A DNA stretch of 64,000 bases. It comes from Cohnella algarum. Its GTDB lineage: Bacteria > Bacillota > Bacilli > Paenibacillales > Paenibacillaceae. The stretch spans positions 3,157,001 through 3,221,000 of the forward strand of contig NZ_JAFHKM010000002.1 of NCBI RefSeq assembly GCF_016937515.1, written 5' to 3'. The notes beneath the pieces are model-generated. The model was not told where the DNA came from, made no database searches, and saw only the letters and a program-made list of their open reading frames with translations. Every line of letters starts with the position of its first letter. Within the stretch, counting starts at the first letter, position 1. A program made the translations under genes and the position numbers. This document shows, piece after piece, positions 27,316 to 36,418 of the stretch.

Positions 27316-27614
27316 ACCACTTTCGCAAGCACGTCGTCGATCCGGTTGAGTCACGGCCGCTCATCTCAACCCGCCATACGCACATATCCGTAAGCACATA
27401 CGCACATGTCCGCACGCAGTTGAGTAACTCATGACTCCGATCCTCCCCTTATTTCTTCGTATTTCACGTTTTCGCGACGAAGCCCGAATATGGCGGTGGC
27501 GGTGCCGGCTGCAGCATCGCAGGCGTCTCCCTGTTTGGTCGGGTCCATTTGCGTTGAAGGAACGCGCGGACGATCGATGCTATAATAGGACTAGCATCCA
27601 AGCGGGAGGGCATT

Positions 27615-28730
27615 ATGGACATTGTCGCCGGAATTGCGTTTATCGCCGTCTACGCATTGATCGTGTTTTACATCGGCTGGAGCGGCTGGTCGTGGATGAA
27701 GCCGAAGGTGTCGCGCCGGTTCCGGGTCGTTTACGTCGTCGCGCTGATTTTTCTCGCCGCGTCCTTCATGCTGGCGCGGGTATTCGAAGGCTCGATTTTG
27801 CTTGGCGTCATCGGTTCATACTGGCTGGCGTTGTTCAGTCTGCTCGTCATGCTGCTTCCCGTCGCGCATCTGCTCGTCTGGCTGACAAGGCTGACGCGGA
27901 TTCCGCGCCATCGCGTACATAAATGGGCGGGCTGGCTTACGCTGACGGCGCTGGCGGCGCTCCTCGGATTCGGCAGCTTCAACGCCTTCAGCCCGGTCGT
28001 CCGCACCTACGATATTCGGATCGACAAGCAGGGGCCCGCCAGCGGAACGCTATCCGTCGCCATGGCCTCGGACATGCACTTCAACTATTTGTCGAACAAG
28101 CGACATGCGCAGCGGCTCGTCGACGAAATCAACCGGCTGAAGCCCGATCTTGTTTTATTCCCGGGCGACATCGTCGACGACGACATCGTCCCTTACCGGA
28201 ACCAGGGAATCGGGGAGGTGCTGGCGCGGATTCAGGCTCCGTACGGCGTTTACGCATCGCTTGGCAACCATGACCGGTTTCGCGGGGAAACGGAGGAACT
28301 GATCGCGCTGCTCGAAGAAAGCGGCATGCGGGTGCTTTACGACGAAGCCGTCGAGGTAAACGATTGGCTGACGATCGTCGGCCGCAAAGATTACAGCGAC
28401 GGGGAGCGGGCCGGGCTGGCGCAGCTGACGGAGGGCGTCGATCGCGAGGACGCGTTGTTTTTGCTGGAGCATCAGCCGGTCGAATTCGACATCGCGAGCG
28501 AGCAGGGCGTCGATCTGATCGTATCCGGGCATACCCATCGCGGGCAAATCGCGCCCGGACACCTCATTACGCAAATGCTGTTCGAAAACGACTGGGGCTA
28601 TCTGCAGAAAGAGCAGCTGCATTCCGTCGTTTCGTCCGGCTTCGGCTTTTGGGGGCCGCCCATCCGAATCGGTTCGCGTTCGGAAGTCGTGCTAATCAAC
28701 GTCTCCTTCGCGAATGCGCCGTCCAACTAA
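27615..28730 (+). CDS. Membrane-anchored calcineurin-like metallophosphoesterase
   Basis: A 371-residue protein with four N-terminal membrane segments (about residues 1-130) followed by a metallophosphoesterase domain. The five metal-binding motifs are all present: SDMHFN, PGDIVDDD, LGNHDR, EHQP and SGHTHRGQ. This is the YkuE/YaeI-like architecture. Relatives hydrolyse phospho-esters at the membrane, for example UDP-diacylglucosamine in some bacteria, but the substrate here is unknown. A GGGAGG ribosome site lies five bases before ATG 27615. A TATAAT -10 box is at 27581-27586, with no well-spaced -35. It is a single-gene unit closed by a terminator at 28733. Confidence 0.9.
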   Translation: MDIVAGIAFIAVYALIVFYIGWSGWSWMKPKVSRRFRVVYVVALIFLAASFMLARVFEGSILLGVIGSYWLALFSLLVMLLPVAHLLVWLTRLTRIPRHRVHKWAGWLTLTALAALLGFGSFNAFSPVVRTYDIRIDKQGPASGTLSVAMASDMHFNYLSNKRHAQRLVDEINRLKPDLVLFPGDIVDDDIVPYRNQGIGEVLARIQAPYGVYASLGNHDRFRGETEELIALLEESGMRVLYDEAVEVNDWLTIVGRKDYSDGERAGLAQLTEGVDREDALFLLEHQPVEFDIASEQGVDLIVSGHTHRGQIAPGHLITQMLFENDWGYLQKEQLHSVVSSGFGFWGPPIRIGSRSEVVLINVSFANAPSN

Positions 28731-28732
28731 AG

Positions 28733-28770
28733 TAGGCCGTACCCTCGGGCGAGGGCGGCCTATTTTTTTT
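28733..28770 (+). terminator. Rho-independent terminator of the metallophosphoesterase gene
   Basis: TAGGCCG pairs with CGGCCTA, with an inner stem CCCTC/GAGGG, and is followed by eight T. It starts three bases after the stop codon. Confidence 0.9.
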
Positions 28771-29233
28771 AACGCCGGAAAGAATAAAATTCACTCGTAT
28801 CCTTTTCCGATCGATTCCAATCTCAACGACATTTTCTGTACTTTAAGCATGTCGAAGCGGTTTTTTATTTGGAAGGAAGAGACGAGGAGGCCGGTAGCGG
28901 CGGGAAAATCCGCATAAGAAAGGATTGATTGGGCACGGGGGAGACGCGTGGGGCAAGGATAGGCACGTACAGTAAGCATAGGTTGGATTGGTTTCGTGTC
29001 GAATTTTCGCATTAGCTAAGTACGGCTTTTAGAGAGCGAATGTAAGCCTTTTACTATTATTGGTTGTAAATTATAATAGAATGTCTCTTTTTTTCAAATA
29101 TAATAAATGAAAAATAACGAATTTACCTTTAAATAAATATGTAAATGGGCGAATTTATTTTGTAAACTTAAATTCCTCAACCGAATCCGATCGGCGGTTG
29201 AAGCCAACGATTTTCAACCGAACAGGAGATGTT
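28771..29233. promoter_or_regulatory. A/T-rich upstream region of the MFS gene with a candidate Lrp-type dyad
   Basis: No gene is supported in this 460-bp stretch. It becomes very A/T-rich from about 29040. GAATTTA at 29151-29157 and TAAATTC at 29169-29175 form a perfect 7-bp inverted repeat with an 11-base spacer, 59 bp before the MFS start. The half-site GAATTTA also occurs at 29119-29125. It is a plausible site for the Lrp-family regulator encoded convergently at 30432, which is inference. Confidence 0.4.
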
Positions 29234-30484
29234 TTGAAATTGAATAGACGCAACCATTTTCCCGCACAAACCGCCACCGCCATTGCCGCTTCTTGCGACC
29301 GCCTTCCCTGGGGCGGGTTGCTTGCGCTCGCCATGGCCGCATTTATCTGCATTTTTACCGAGACGATTCCCGCCGGATTGCTGCCTCAACTAAGCGAAGG
29401 GCTCGGCATTTCGGAAGCTCTTGCCGGCCAGCTTGTCACGTCGTACGCTCTGGGGTCCCTAATGGCCGCGATTCCCGTGACCGCCGCTACGCGCGGCTGG
29501 CCGCGGCGCCGGCTGCTGCTGGTTACGATGACCGGTTTTCTCGCGTTCAACAGCGTTACCGCCATGTCCTCCGATTTTGCGCTGACGCTGGCTGCCCGTT
29601 TCTTTGCCGGCGTGTCCGGCGGCGTCCTGTGGGGGATGGCGGCAGGCTATGCCCGCCGGATGGTGCCGGATGCCCTCAAAGGACGGGCTCTGGCGGTGGC
29701 TATGGTCGGTTCTCCTCTTGCCATGGCGCTCGGCGTTCCCGCAGGGACCTTCCTCGGCGGTCTTGCGGGGTGGCGCGCCGTTTTCGGGATCATGTCGCTG
29801 ATTACCGTGCTGTTGATTGTCTGGATCGTCCGGAAGATGCCGGAGTATCCCGGACAGCAAGCCGCCGGAAGAACCTCTCTACGCACTATTTTCATGATGA
29901 AGGGCGTGCGTCCCGTATTGGCGGTCGTCCTGCTCTGGGTGCTGGCCCACAATATTTTATACACGTATATAGCGCCTTACCTTGCCCGGGCGGGGCTTGC
30001 CGGCCGCGTCGACTTGACGCTGCTTATTTTCGGTCTTGCATCGATCGTCGGGATTTGGATTGTCGGGATGTGGATCGACCGCATGCAGCATAAAATGGTA
30101 TTGGTCAGCCTTGCCGGATTCGCTTTGGCTTCCCTGCTGCTTGGCGTTGCCGCCGGTCAGCCCGCGTTGATTTATTTGGCGGTTGCCTTATGGGGACTGA
30201 CGTTCGGCGGAGCGGGGACGCTGCTGCAGACGGCGATGGCCGAAACCGCCGGCGAGCATGCGGATGTCGGCCAATCGATGCTCGTCACGGCCTGGAATTT
30301 GGCCATCGGCGGGGGCGGCTTTATCGGCGCCGTCATGCTCGAAACGATGGATGCGGGTTCCTTGCCTTGGGCCTTGCTGCTGCTGACGCTTCTTGCGCTC
30401 CTTGCTGCCTGGCGGATCAACGTACGCAGGTTCACTTCAAGGAAGCGCGGGGAAGGTCCGACGCTTCTTCCGGAGTCGGAATAA
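29234..30484 (+). CDS. MFS transporter, DHA1-type efflux pump
   Basis: A 416-residue, twelve-segment major facilitator of the DHA1 drug or metabolite efflux type (AraJ/NepI-like). It has ETIPAGLLPQLSEGLGISEA at the first loop, and the loop between segments 2 and 3 carries TRGWPRRRLLLVTM. Segment 5 reads GSPLAMALGVPAGTFLGGLA, close to motif C of drug exporters. The start is TTG 29234, five bases after AGGAG; a second TTG at 29240 is possible. The 3' end overlaps the end of the convergent Lrp gene by 53 bp. The gene pair suggests that the regulator controls the pump; the substrate could be an amino acid, purine or drug. Confidence 0.85.
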   Translation: MKLNRRNHFPAQTATAIAASCDRLPWGGLLALAMAAFICIFTETIPAGLLPQLSEGLGISEALAGQLVTSYALGSLMAAIPVTAATRGWPRRRLLLVTMTGFLAFNSVTAMSSDFALTLAARFFAGVSGGVLWGMAAGYARRMVPDALKGRALAVAMVGSPLAMALGVPAGTFLGGLAGWRAVFGIMSLITVLLIVWIVRKMPEYPGQQAAGRTSLRTIFMMKGVRPVLAVVLLWVLAHNILYTYIAPYLARAGLAGRVDLTLLIFGLASIVGIWIVGMWIDRMQHKMVLVSLAGFALASLLLGVAAGQPALIYLAVALWGLTFGGAGTLLQTAMAETAGEHADVGQSMLVTAWNLAIGGGGFIGAVMLETMDAGSLPWALLLLTLLALLAAWRINVRRFTSRKRGEGPTLLPESE

Positions 30485-30899
30485 GAGGTTTATAATCGAC
30501 GGGAGACGACATGACGATCAAGGTCGTATACGTTCCGTATTTGTCGCACTCGTTCCCGAACTCTTCCAGAGAGCGTATAGAGTCGGTCATGACCTTTACC
30601 AAATAATTATGTTCCCCGCTTATGCGGTGACATTCGACGACATAGGGAGACGCGCGGACAAAATCGACAAACGCCGTGCAATCGCGGGTTCGGAAGAGGA
30701 AATAGGCAGCGGTGGATTTTCCGATTTTTTCCGGAGAGACGATCGTCCGATATTCCTCGATCATTCCTTTTTCCTCCAACCGTTTCACTCGTTCCGTTAC
30801 GGCGGGCTGGGACAGGTTCACGGCTTTGCCCAGCTCCGTCATGGAAATTCTCGCCTGATTCTGAAGATGGAACAGAATTTGTCTGTCGATTTGATCCAT
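30432..30899 (-). CDS. Lrp/AsnC-family transcriptional regulator
   Basis: A 155-residue regulator. The N-terminal HTH reads MDQIDRQILFHLQNQARISM, then LGKAVNLSQPAVTERVKRLE. The C-terminal RAM ligand-binding fold has CHRISGEHNYLVKVM and ends with a YTTLIVMSSPV strand. Lrp family members form octamers, bind amino acids and bend DNA at A/T-rich sites. The start is ATG 30897-30899, eight bases after AGGAGG; a TTG two codons upstream is less likely. It converges on the MFS gene and shares 53 bp of antisense 3' sequence with it. A/T-rich sequence upstream of both genes fits the family's site preference. Confidence 0.9.
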   Translation of the reverse strand: MDQIDRQILFHLQNQARISMTELGKAVNLSQPAVTERVKRLEEKGMIEEYRTIVSPEKIGKSTAAYFLFRTRDCTAFVDFVRASPYVVECHRISGEHNYLVKVMTDSIRSLEEFGNECDKYGTYTTLIVMSSPVDYKPLIPTPEEASDLPRASLK

Positions 30900-31022
30900 A
30901 TGCAATTCCTCCTATTAATTAAAGGCATTTAGATTTTATTAATTTTGTTATTTAAGCAAATCATTGAATTTGAATTAATTTTAAATGAAAGCCTGCGAAG
31001 CAATCAACATGAAAATCATCGC

Positions 31023-31054
31023 TTGACCCTCACATTAATGTCAGGGTTTACAAT
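31023..31054 (+). promoter_or_regulatory. MerR-type promoter/operator
   Basis: TTGACC (31023-31028) and TACAAT (31049-31054) are separated by 20 bp. That spacer holds the dyad ACCCTCACATTAATGTCAGGGT (31026-31047), with a perfect inner ACATTAATGT. An overlong spacer filled by a palindrome is the classic arrangement that MerR proteins activate by twisting DNA. It lies 32 bp before the MerR start codon. Confidence 0.75.
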
Positions 31055-31085
31055 GAAGGCGATCGATCTAGCGGAGGCGATAAAC

Positions 31086-31463
31086 ATGAAAATCGGAGAG
31101 CTCGCGGCGCGCACCGGGGCGAGCGTTCGTTCGCTGCGCTATTATGAGGAGCAAGGGCTATTGACGCCGGTTCGGAGCGGGAACGGCTACCGGGATTATT
31201 CGCCGTTTGCGGAAGAACAAGTGCGGACGATTCAGCTGTACCTCAATCTCGGGTTGACGACGGAGCAGATCGCCGGCTTTTTGAACTGCGTGTTGAAAAA
31301 CAAGGAAGCGTTCTGCAGCGAAGTGCTCCCGGTTTATCGCCAAAAGCTCGAAGAGATCGAAACCCAAATCCGCCTGCTGCAGAACATCAAGTCGAATTTG
31401 GAGGATCGCATCCGGTCGATTTTGGAGGAGCGGCAGCAGGCCGAAACGGAGGAAAAAACATGA
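31086..31463 (+). CDS. MerR-family transcriptional regulator
   Basis: A 125-residue regulator. The N-terminal MerR winged helix reads MKIGELAARTGASVRSLRYY, followed by EEQGLLTPVRSGNGYRDY. A long dimerisation coiled coil covers about residues 75-120. One cysteine (FLNCVL) lies where metal or thiol sensors of this family often have one, and a second is in EAFCSEV; two cysteines could sense redox or thiol stress. The start ATG 31086 has GGAGG eight bases upstream. The stop codon overlaps the start of a thioredoxin gene (ATGA), so the two are translationally coupled. Autoregulation from the dyad promoter is likely. Confidence 0.88.
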   Translation: MKIGELAARTGASVRSLRYYEEQGLLTPVRSGNGYRDYSPFAEEQVRTIQLYLNLGLTTEQIAGFLNCVLKNKEAFCSEVLPVYRQKLEEIETQIRLLQNIKSNLEDRIRSILEERQQAETEEKT

Positions 31464-31798
31464 GCCTGCAAACGGTCGACGCTTCAACCTTTCAAAGCGC
31501 CGTTCGGGAAAACGAAGTGACGCTGGTCGAATTCGGCGCGGAGTGGTGCCCTCCCTGCAAAGTTTTGCTGCCTATTCTGGAGGAGATGGACCGAGAAGAA
31601 GGAGGCCGGGCGGCGATATTGCAAGTCGATTGCGACGAATCGCCGGAGCTCGCTTCGGCGTACGGCGTGATGTCGATGCCGACCGTCATCGTGTTTCATC
31701 GCGGCGAACCGGCGGACAAATTTGTCGGACTCCGGCCCAAGAGCGTCTATCAAACGGCGTTGGCCAGGTATCGAAGCGGGGAAACGGACGCCGGCTGA
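31460..31798 (+). CDS. Thioredoxin-family protein
   Basis: A 112-residue thioredoxin of normal length with the active site WCPPCK (about residues 29-34) and the cis-proline loop VMSMPTVIVF. The WCPPC motif differs from the usual WCGPC of housekeeping thioredoxin and would shift the redox potential. No signal peptide is seen, so it acts in the cytoplasm as a disulfide reductant. It overlaps the merR stop codon by four bases and is the second gene of a two-gene operon. The pairing implies that the MerR protein controls a thiol-redox response. Confidence 0.9.
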   Translation: MSLQTVDASTFQSAVRENEVTLVEFGAEWCPPCKVLLPILEEMDREEGGRAAILQVDCDESPELASAYGVMSMPTVIVFHRGEPADKFVGLRPKSVYQTALARYRSGETDAG

Positions 31799-31838
31799 CC
31801 CGTCGAGCGAAAATCGCGGAAAACGAACCGCGCGGCAA

Positions 31839-31868
31839 TTGAACTTGGCAACTTGCATAAGCTATACT
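31839..31868 (+). promoter_or_regulatory. Candidate sigma-A promoter for the hybrid kinase gene
   Basis: TTGAAC (31839-31844), an 18-base spacer, then TATACT (31863-31868), 65 bp before the start codon. An inverted repeat (AAGCTAT at 31859-31865 with ATAGCTT at 31874-31880) overlaps the -10 box and could be a regulator site. Confidence 0.5.
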
Positions 31869-31933
31869 TTTCATAGCTTGCAAGAGCTGGAATTTTGCCT
31901 TCTCTTGAAGGTTGAAATGAAGGAGCCTGACAC

Positions 31934-34900
31934 TTGCCGACCGAACGGACCCGAATTTCCGCCAAATGGAAGACGCTCGCGATATTGGGGTTATTTCTGA
32001 TCCTTCTCGCGGGCTTAAGACTCATATGGATCGGCTGGTTTCATCACGAGGACCAGCCGCATGCGGCGAACGGACTGCTGGATTTGCGGAACTGGGATGC
32101 CGGCGCGGGCCGCACCGTTACGCTGGACGGAGAGTGGGAATTTTATCCGCACGTTTGGCTGATGGACGGCGACGATCCGACGGCGGCATCCGATCAGGGC
32201 CAACCTTCCGCCATCCAGGTCCCCGGCGCCTGGAACGCCTCCTTGCGGCCGGGAGAAGAGACGCCTTACGGCTACGGATCCTATCGTTTGCGCATTCTCG
32301 TCGATCCGGAAAGCGAGGCAACCTACAGCATCCGCATTCCGAGCGTCCGCAGTGCGTCGGCGTTATACGTCGACGGCCGTCTGCTGGCCAAGTCTGGAGA
32401 GCCCGCCGAGAGCGCACGGGAGTTTGTTCCGTATAACATCCCGTACACTTCTTCGTTCGCGCCGAACGGCAGCGGCGAAATTGAAGTCGTCATTCAGGCG
32501 GCGAATTATGCCGACCCCCGCGACGGCGGCATCGTGCGTTCGATCAAGTTCGGGGCGGAGGAAGCGATCGCCCGGGAGACCCAGCTGTCGGTTTCCATGC
32601 AGCAACTGGTCGCTGTCGTTTTTTTGCTGCATGCCGTCTATGCGTTTATTTTGTTTTTCGTCGGAAACCGGGACCGAAAGCTGATTTATTTTTCCCTGCT
32701 TCTCGTCAGCGCGACGCTGATGCACCTGCTCGGTTCCGAAGAAAAACTGTTGTCGTACTGGACCCCGATCGATTACGAATGGGGATTCAAGCTGGTCCAT
32801 TTCTCTATGGTCGCCGTAGGTTACGGTTTGCTCCAAAGCACCCGCCACCTGCAGCCCGAAGGCTGGCGAAAATTCATCCCGATTTATTCCGCCTTGTGCG
32901 CCGGGGCCGCCTTCCTGTCGCTGCTTTTGCCCGTCCGGCATTTGGTGACGGCGCAGCCGGCCTATGCGCTGATCATGGGGGTCGGAATCGCGGCGTCCGG
33001 CTTGTCCGTGCTTTTTACTTCCATCAAGGAATTAAAAGAAAACGTACTGCTGCTTCTGTCTCTGGTTGCGTTCAACAGCCATTTCGGCTGGTGGGGCATT
33101 CATCTTGCGACCGGCATCAAAACCGTCTATTACCCGTTCGATCTCATCGTGTCGATCGCCTGCTTCGCTTCCGTCTGGTTCAGGGGCTATTTTCAGGTTC
33201 ATGCCGAAACGAAAATGCTCGCCGCCAAGCTGCAGAGCGCGGACAAACGGAAGGACGAATTCCTGGCCAATACGTCGCATGAATTGCGCAATCCGCTTCA
33301 CAGCATACTCAATCTCTCGCAAGGCGTTCTGGAACGGGAGCGGTCGCTCGGCGGGCAAAGCGCCAAAGACCTGGAAACCGTGCTGAATGTCGGAAGAAGA
33401 ATGTCCTTTATGCTGAACGATCTGCTGGATGCGATGAGTCTGAAGGAAAACGCCCCCCGTCTGCAAATTCGTTCGATCTCCGTACGGCCCATCGCCGTCG
33501 GCGTAATGGATATGCTTCGTTTTATGGCGGAGGGAAAAGCCGTACGGCTGACGGTTCGGATTCCCGAACGCTTCCCGCAAGTGAATGCCGACGAGAACCG
33601 AATCGTCCAAATTTTGTTCAACCTGCTGCACAACGCGCTGAAGTTCACGGCCGAAGGCGAAATCGCGATCGGATCCTACGTGGAAAACGGTCGGGCTTAC
33701 ATTTCCGTAACGGATACGGGGATAGGCATGGACGAGGAAATGGCGCGCCGCGCGTTCGAGCCTTACGAGCAGGGAGACTCCGGCAAGAGGATGATCGAGG
33801 GGGCTTCGGCCTCGGTCTCGGCATCAGCAAACAGCTGGCGGCATTGCACGGCGGGGAACTGCGGGTTCGCTCCGTCCCCGGTCAAGGATCGGAGTTCGTT
33901 TTTTCGCTGCCGCTTGCCGAACGGTCCGATGCGGAAGAAGAACCGGCAAACGCAGCGGCGTCCGCGGAAGCCGCCATGGCGGAAGCGTCGGCCGCCGCCG
34001 CTCGGCCTTGGCCGCCGGAGCCTTCCGGCAAGGTCGCCGAACGTCCGCCGTACATCCTCGCCGACCGGCCCCGGATTCTGGCGGTCGACGACGATCCCGT
34101 CAACCTGAAGGTGATCGAAACGCTTCTTTCGTCCGAAGACTATGACGTCGCGACGGTCGCGAGCGGCGCGCAGGCGTTGGCCGCCCTGGACGACAAGGAA
34201 TGGGATCTGGTCATTGCGGATGTCATGATGCCGCATATGTCCGGCTATGAATTGACGCGCGCGATTCGCGCGCGGTTTTCGCTTACGGAGCTGCCCGTTC
34301 TGCTTCTTACGGCGCGCGGCCGGCCCGAGGACATCGAATGCGGGTTCCGCTCGGGCGCGAACGATTACGCGGCAAAACCGGTGGATGCGTCGGAAATCCG
34401 GTCGCGTGTCAAGGCGTTGACCGAAGTCAAACAAGCGATGCGCGAGCGGCTGCTCATGGAGGCGGCCTGGCTTCAGGCGCAAATTCAGCCGCATTTTTTA
34501 TTCAACACGTTAAACGCCGTTTCGGCGCTGAGCGAAATCGATTTGGATCGGATGCGCAAATTGCTGAAAGTTTTCGGGGATTTTTTGAGGGACAAATACA
34601 AGTTGAAAAATATGCACGAGCTCGTCCCGGTCGAAGAGGAGCTAAGCATTGTCCGCTCCTACCTGTATATCGAGCAAGAGCGGTTCGAGGATCGGCTTCG
34701 GATCGTTTGGGAAATCGACGAGGAAGATTGCAAAGATATCCGAATTCCGCTGCTGACGATCCAGCCGCTGGTCGAAAATTCCGTCCGACACGGCATTCTG
34801 AAGCGTTCGCGGGGCGGAACGATCACGATCCGGATCGCGAACTTCGGCGGTTATGCGGAAGTGGCGGTCGAAGACGACGGCGTCGGAATGGACGAAGCGA

Positions 34901-35061
34901 CCCTGCACGGCCTCCTGGAAAAACGATCGGACGTCCAGTCCGGAGTCGGCCTGCTTAATACGGATCTTAGGCTGAAAAGACATTATGGAAAAGGACTTCG
35001 GATCAAAAGCGAGCCGGACTTCGGGACTTCGGTATCGTTCAACGTTTTCCGCAGCGTTTGA
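31934..35061 (+). pseudogene. 7TM-DISM hybrid sensor kinase with receiver and second LytS-type kinase domain, frameshifted
   Basis: Frames 31934-34108 and 33844-35061 encode one protein of about 1,042 residues. The first has an N-terminal anchor, an extracellular galactose-binding-like sensor domain (TLDGEWEFYPHVW ... YTSSFAPNGSGEIEV), seven membrane helices of the 7TMR-DISM type, and a HisKA domain with phospho-acceptor His in NTSHELRNPLHS. Its ATPase domain follows with N and G boxes (LLHNALKFTAEG, VTDTGIGM). The second frame continues with GLGLGISKQLAALHGGELRV, a receiver domain (phospho-Asp in LVIADVMMPHMSG) and a LytS-type kinase (LQAQIQPHFLFNTLN, then an ATPase domain with ENSVRHGILKRS). 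One added G in the run of five at 33799-33803 rejoins them. The start is TTG 31934, eight bases after AAGGAG. The N-terminal domain resembles carbohydrate sensors. Confidence 0.88.
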
Positions 35062-35087
35062 CCGATCGTCCGGCTCCCTCGACGCCG

Positions 35088-35852
35088 TTATTTTTTCCTC
35101 CCGTACTGCTTGGCGTAGGAGATGATTTTGCGATACAATCGTTTGTCCTTCATGTCCTTCAACGGATAAAATTGCGGCCGCGTGTTCACTTCCAAAATCC
35201 AGGCCCGGCCTTCGCGATCCAGCGCGACGTCCAGCCCGAGCTCCCGGAACCCCGTCAGATGCCCGTCGAACAGGCGGCCGACGGATTCGCCAAGCCGTTT
35301 CAGTTCGTTTTCTTTATGCTCGATGCTCGCCTGGCCGTACCCCGCGCCCGACAGGGTAGGCTGGAAAAAGCCGATTTTTCCGCCTTGGTTGTAGTTCGTC
35401 GCGACCTTGCCTTTACGGCCGATTTTCGTGAACAACGCCGTGCTCTTCCAATCGCCGCCGTTCGTTTTCTGCACCATGACGCGAATATCGAACGGCCTGC
35501 CCTCCGTTACGGCAAGCTTGATTCCCTTTTGCAGCAAATAAGAGCTGCCGCCCGTCCGTTTTTTCAAATGTTCGTACAGGGCGTCGAAGGTGGGAAACCG
35601 GTTTTTTTTCGCATTGTGCTGAATCTGGTAGCCGTTTTCCTTCTTCGTGATGCGAACGATGTTGAAGCCGCCCGTTCCGCCGGTAGGCTTGAAATAGACA
35701 GTGGAATACTGAGCAAGCATGCCGCTAAGGGCGCTTCGGCTGAAGAGCTGCGTATGGGGGACGTATTTGCGCAGGCTTTCGCTTCTGAGCAGCCATTTCG
35801 TTTTCGTCCATTTGCTCTTAATGGATGTGCTTTTGTATTTCAAGCCGTCCAT
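35088..35852 (-). CDS. YheC/YheD-family ATP-grasp protein (spore-associated)
   Basis: A 254-residue protein with the ATP-grasp fold of the YheC/YheD spore-coat-associated family. YFKPTGGTGGFNIVRI forms the glycine-rich ATP lid, PFDIRVMVQKTNGGDWKST the central strands, and LGLDVALDREGRAWILEVNT the Mg2+-binding end. The carboxylate and amine it joins are unknown. In Bacillus the relatives are associated with the spore. It lies tail to tail with the hybrid kinase gene (27 bp apart). The ribosome site GAGGAG lies very close to ATG 35850-35852, so the exact start is slightly uncertain. Confidence 0.85.
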   Translation of the reverse strand: MDGLKYKSTSIKSKWTKTKWLLRSESLRKYVPHTQLFSRSALSGMLAQYSTVYFKPTGGTGGFNIVRITKKENGYQIQHNAKKNRFPTFDALYEHLKKRTGGSSYLLQKGIKLAVTEGRPFDIRVMVQKTNGGDWKSTALFTKIGRKGKVATNYNQGGKIGFFQPTLSGAGYGQASIEHKENELKRLGESVGRLFDGHLTGFRELGLDVALDREGRAWILEVNTRPQFYPLKDMKDKRLYRKIISYAKQYGRKK

Positions 35853-36049
35853 CTCTCCTCTCTCGCCCTAGCGTATGAGCGGATACGGAGAACCGGCCGT
35901 GCTCCTGTCTAGCGCCCAAGCCTAAATCGCGGCCGGGCGGAATCTGCGTTTGGAAAGGAAGCAGGAACATTCGGGAAAATTCCATCCCGATCGAAAAAAG
36001 CGCTATAATGAAGGCAGCGATTCGAAAAGATCAGAGGAGGGGCGGTCGG

Positions 36050-36226
36050 ATGGACGACCGAAAAAAGCCGAGCCAGTCCGAAGCGATGAAGCGTCTGCTT
36101 GAGAAGAAAAAGGCGGCGCAGCAGAAAGCACGGGGCGAACAAGCCGGCTACCGCACGGAAACGAAAAAAATGAAGACGCAAATCCACAAAGTGCAAAACA
36201 ATCAAAAGCGGCGCACGGGCGTTTAA
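36050..36226 (+). CDS. Small basic hypothetical protein
   Basis: A 58-residue, Lys/Arg-rich protein (MDDRKKPSQSEAMKRLLEKK ... QIHKVQNNQKRRTGV) with a probable amphipathic helix and no membrane segment. Small basic proteins of this look occur in Paenibacillus without assigned function. The start ATG 36050 lies nine bases after GGAGG; the upstream ATG at 36008 has no ribosome site. It is monocistronic and ends at a strong terminator. Expression is supported only by the ribosome site, terminator and codon pattern. Confidence 0.7.
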   Translation: MDDRKKPSQSEAMKRLLEKKKAAQQKARGEQAGYRTETKKMKTQIHKVQNNQKRRTGV

Positions 36227-36242
36227 GCGAACTGCAGAAAGG

Positions 36243-36278
36243 ATGAAGCTCCATAGACGAGCTTCATTTTTTTTTTTG
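36243..36278 (+). terminator. Rho-independent terminator
   Basis: ATGAAGCTC (36243-36251) pairs with GAGCTTCAT (36259-36267), followed by eleven more T. It separates the small basic protein gene from the transport operon. Confidence 0.92.
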
Positions 36279-36418
36279 CATTCAAAATGTACGTCTGGCG
36301 ATGGGGAGCAGTGTGCTCGTTGTGTAAATATAGTTAACATTAATTGTAACAATTTTATTGTCAGACGTGAAAAGTTCAAGTATGATCATGGGTAATCTCG
36401 CACGGGGGGAAGTATTTC

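Noticed and set aside
27554..27586. Full sigma-A promoter for the metallophosphoesterase gene
   Set aside because: TATAAT at 27581 is good, but the nearest TTGAAG lies 21 bp upstream, outside the usual 16-18 bp spacing, so only the -10 box was noted.
28791..29012. Short minus-strand gene of 73 codons
   Set aside because: No ribosome site, no recognisable sequence and unlike the codon pattern of its neighbours.
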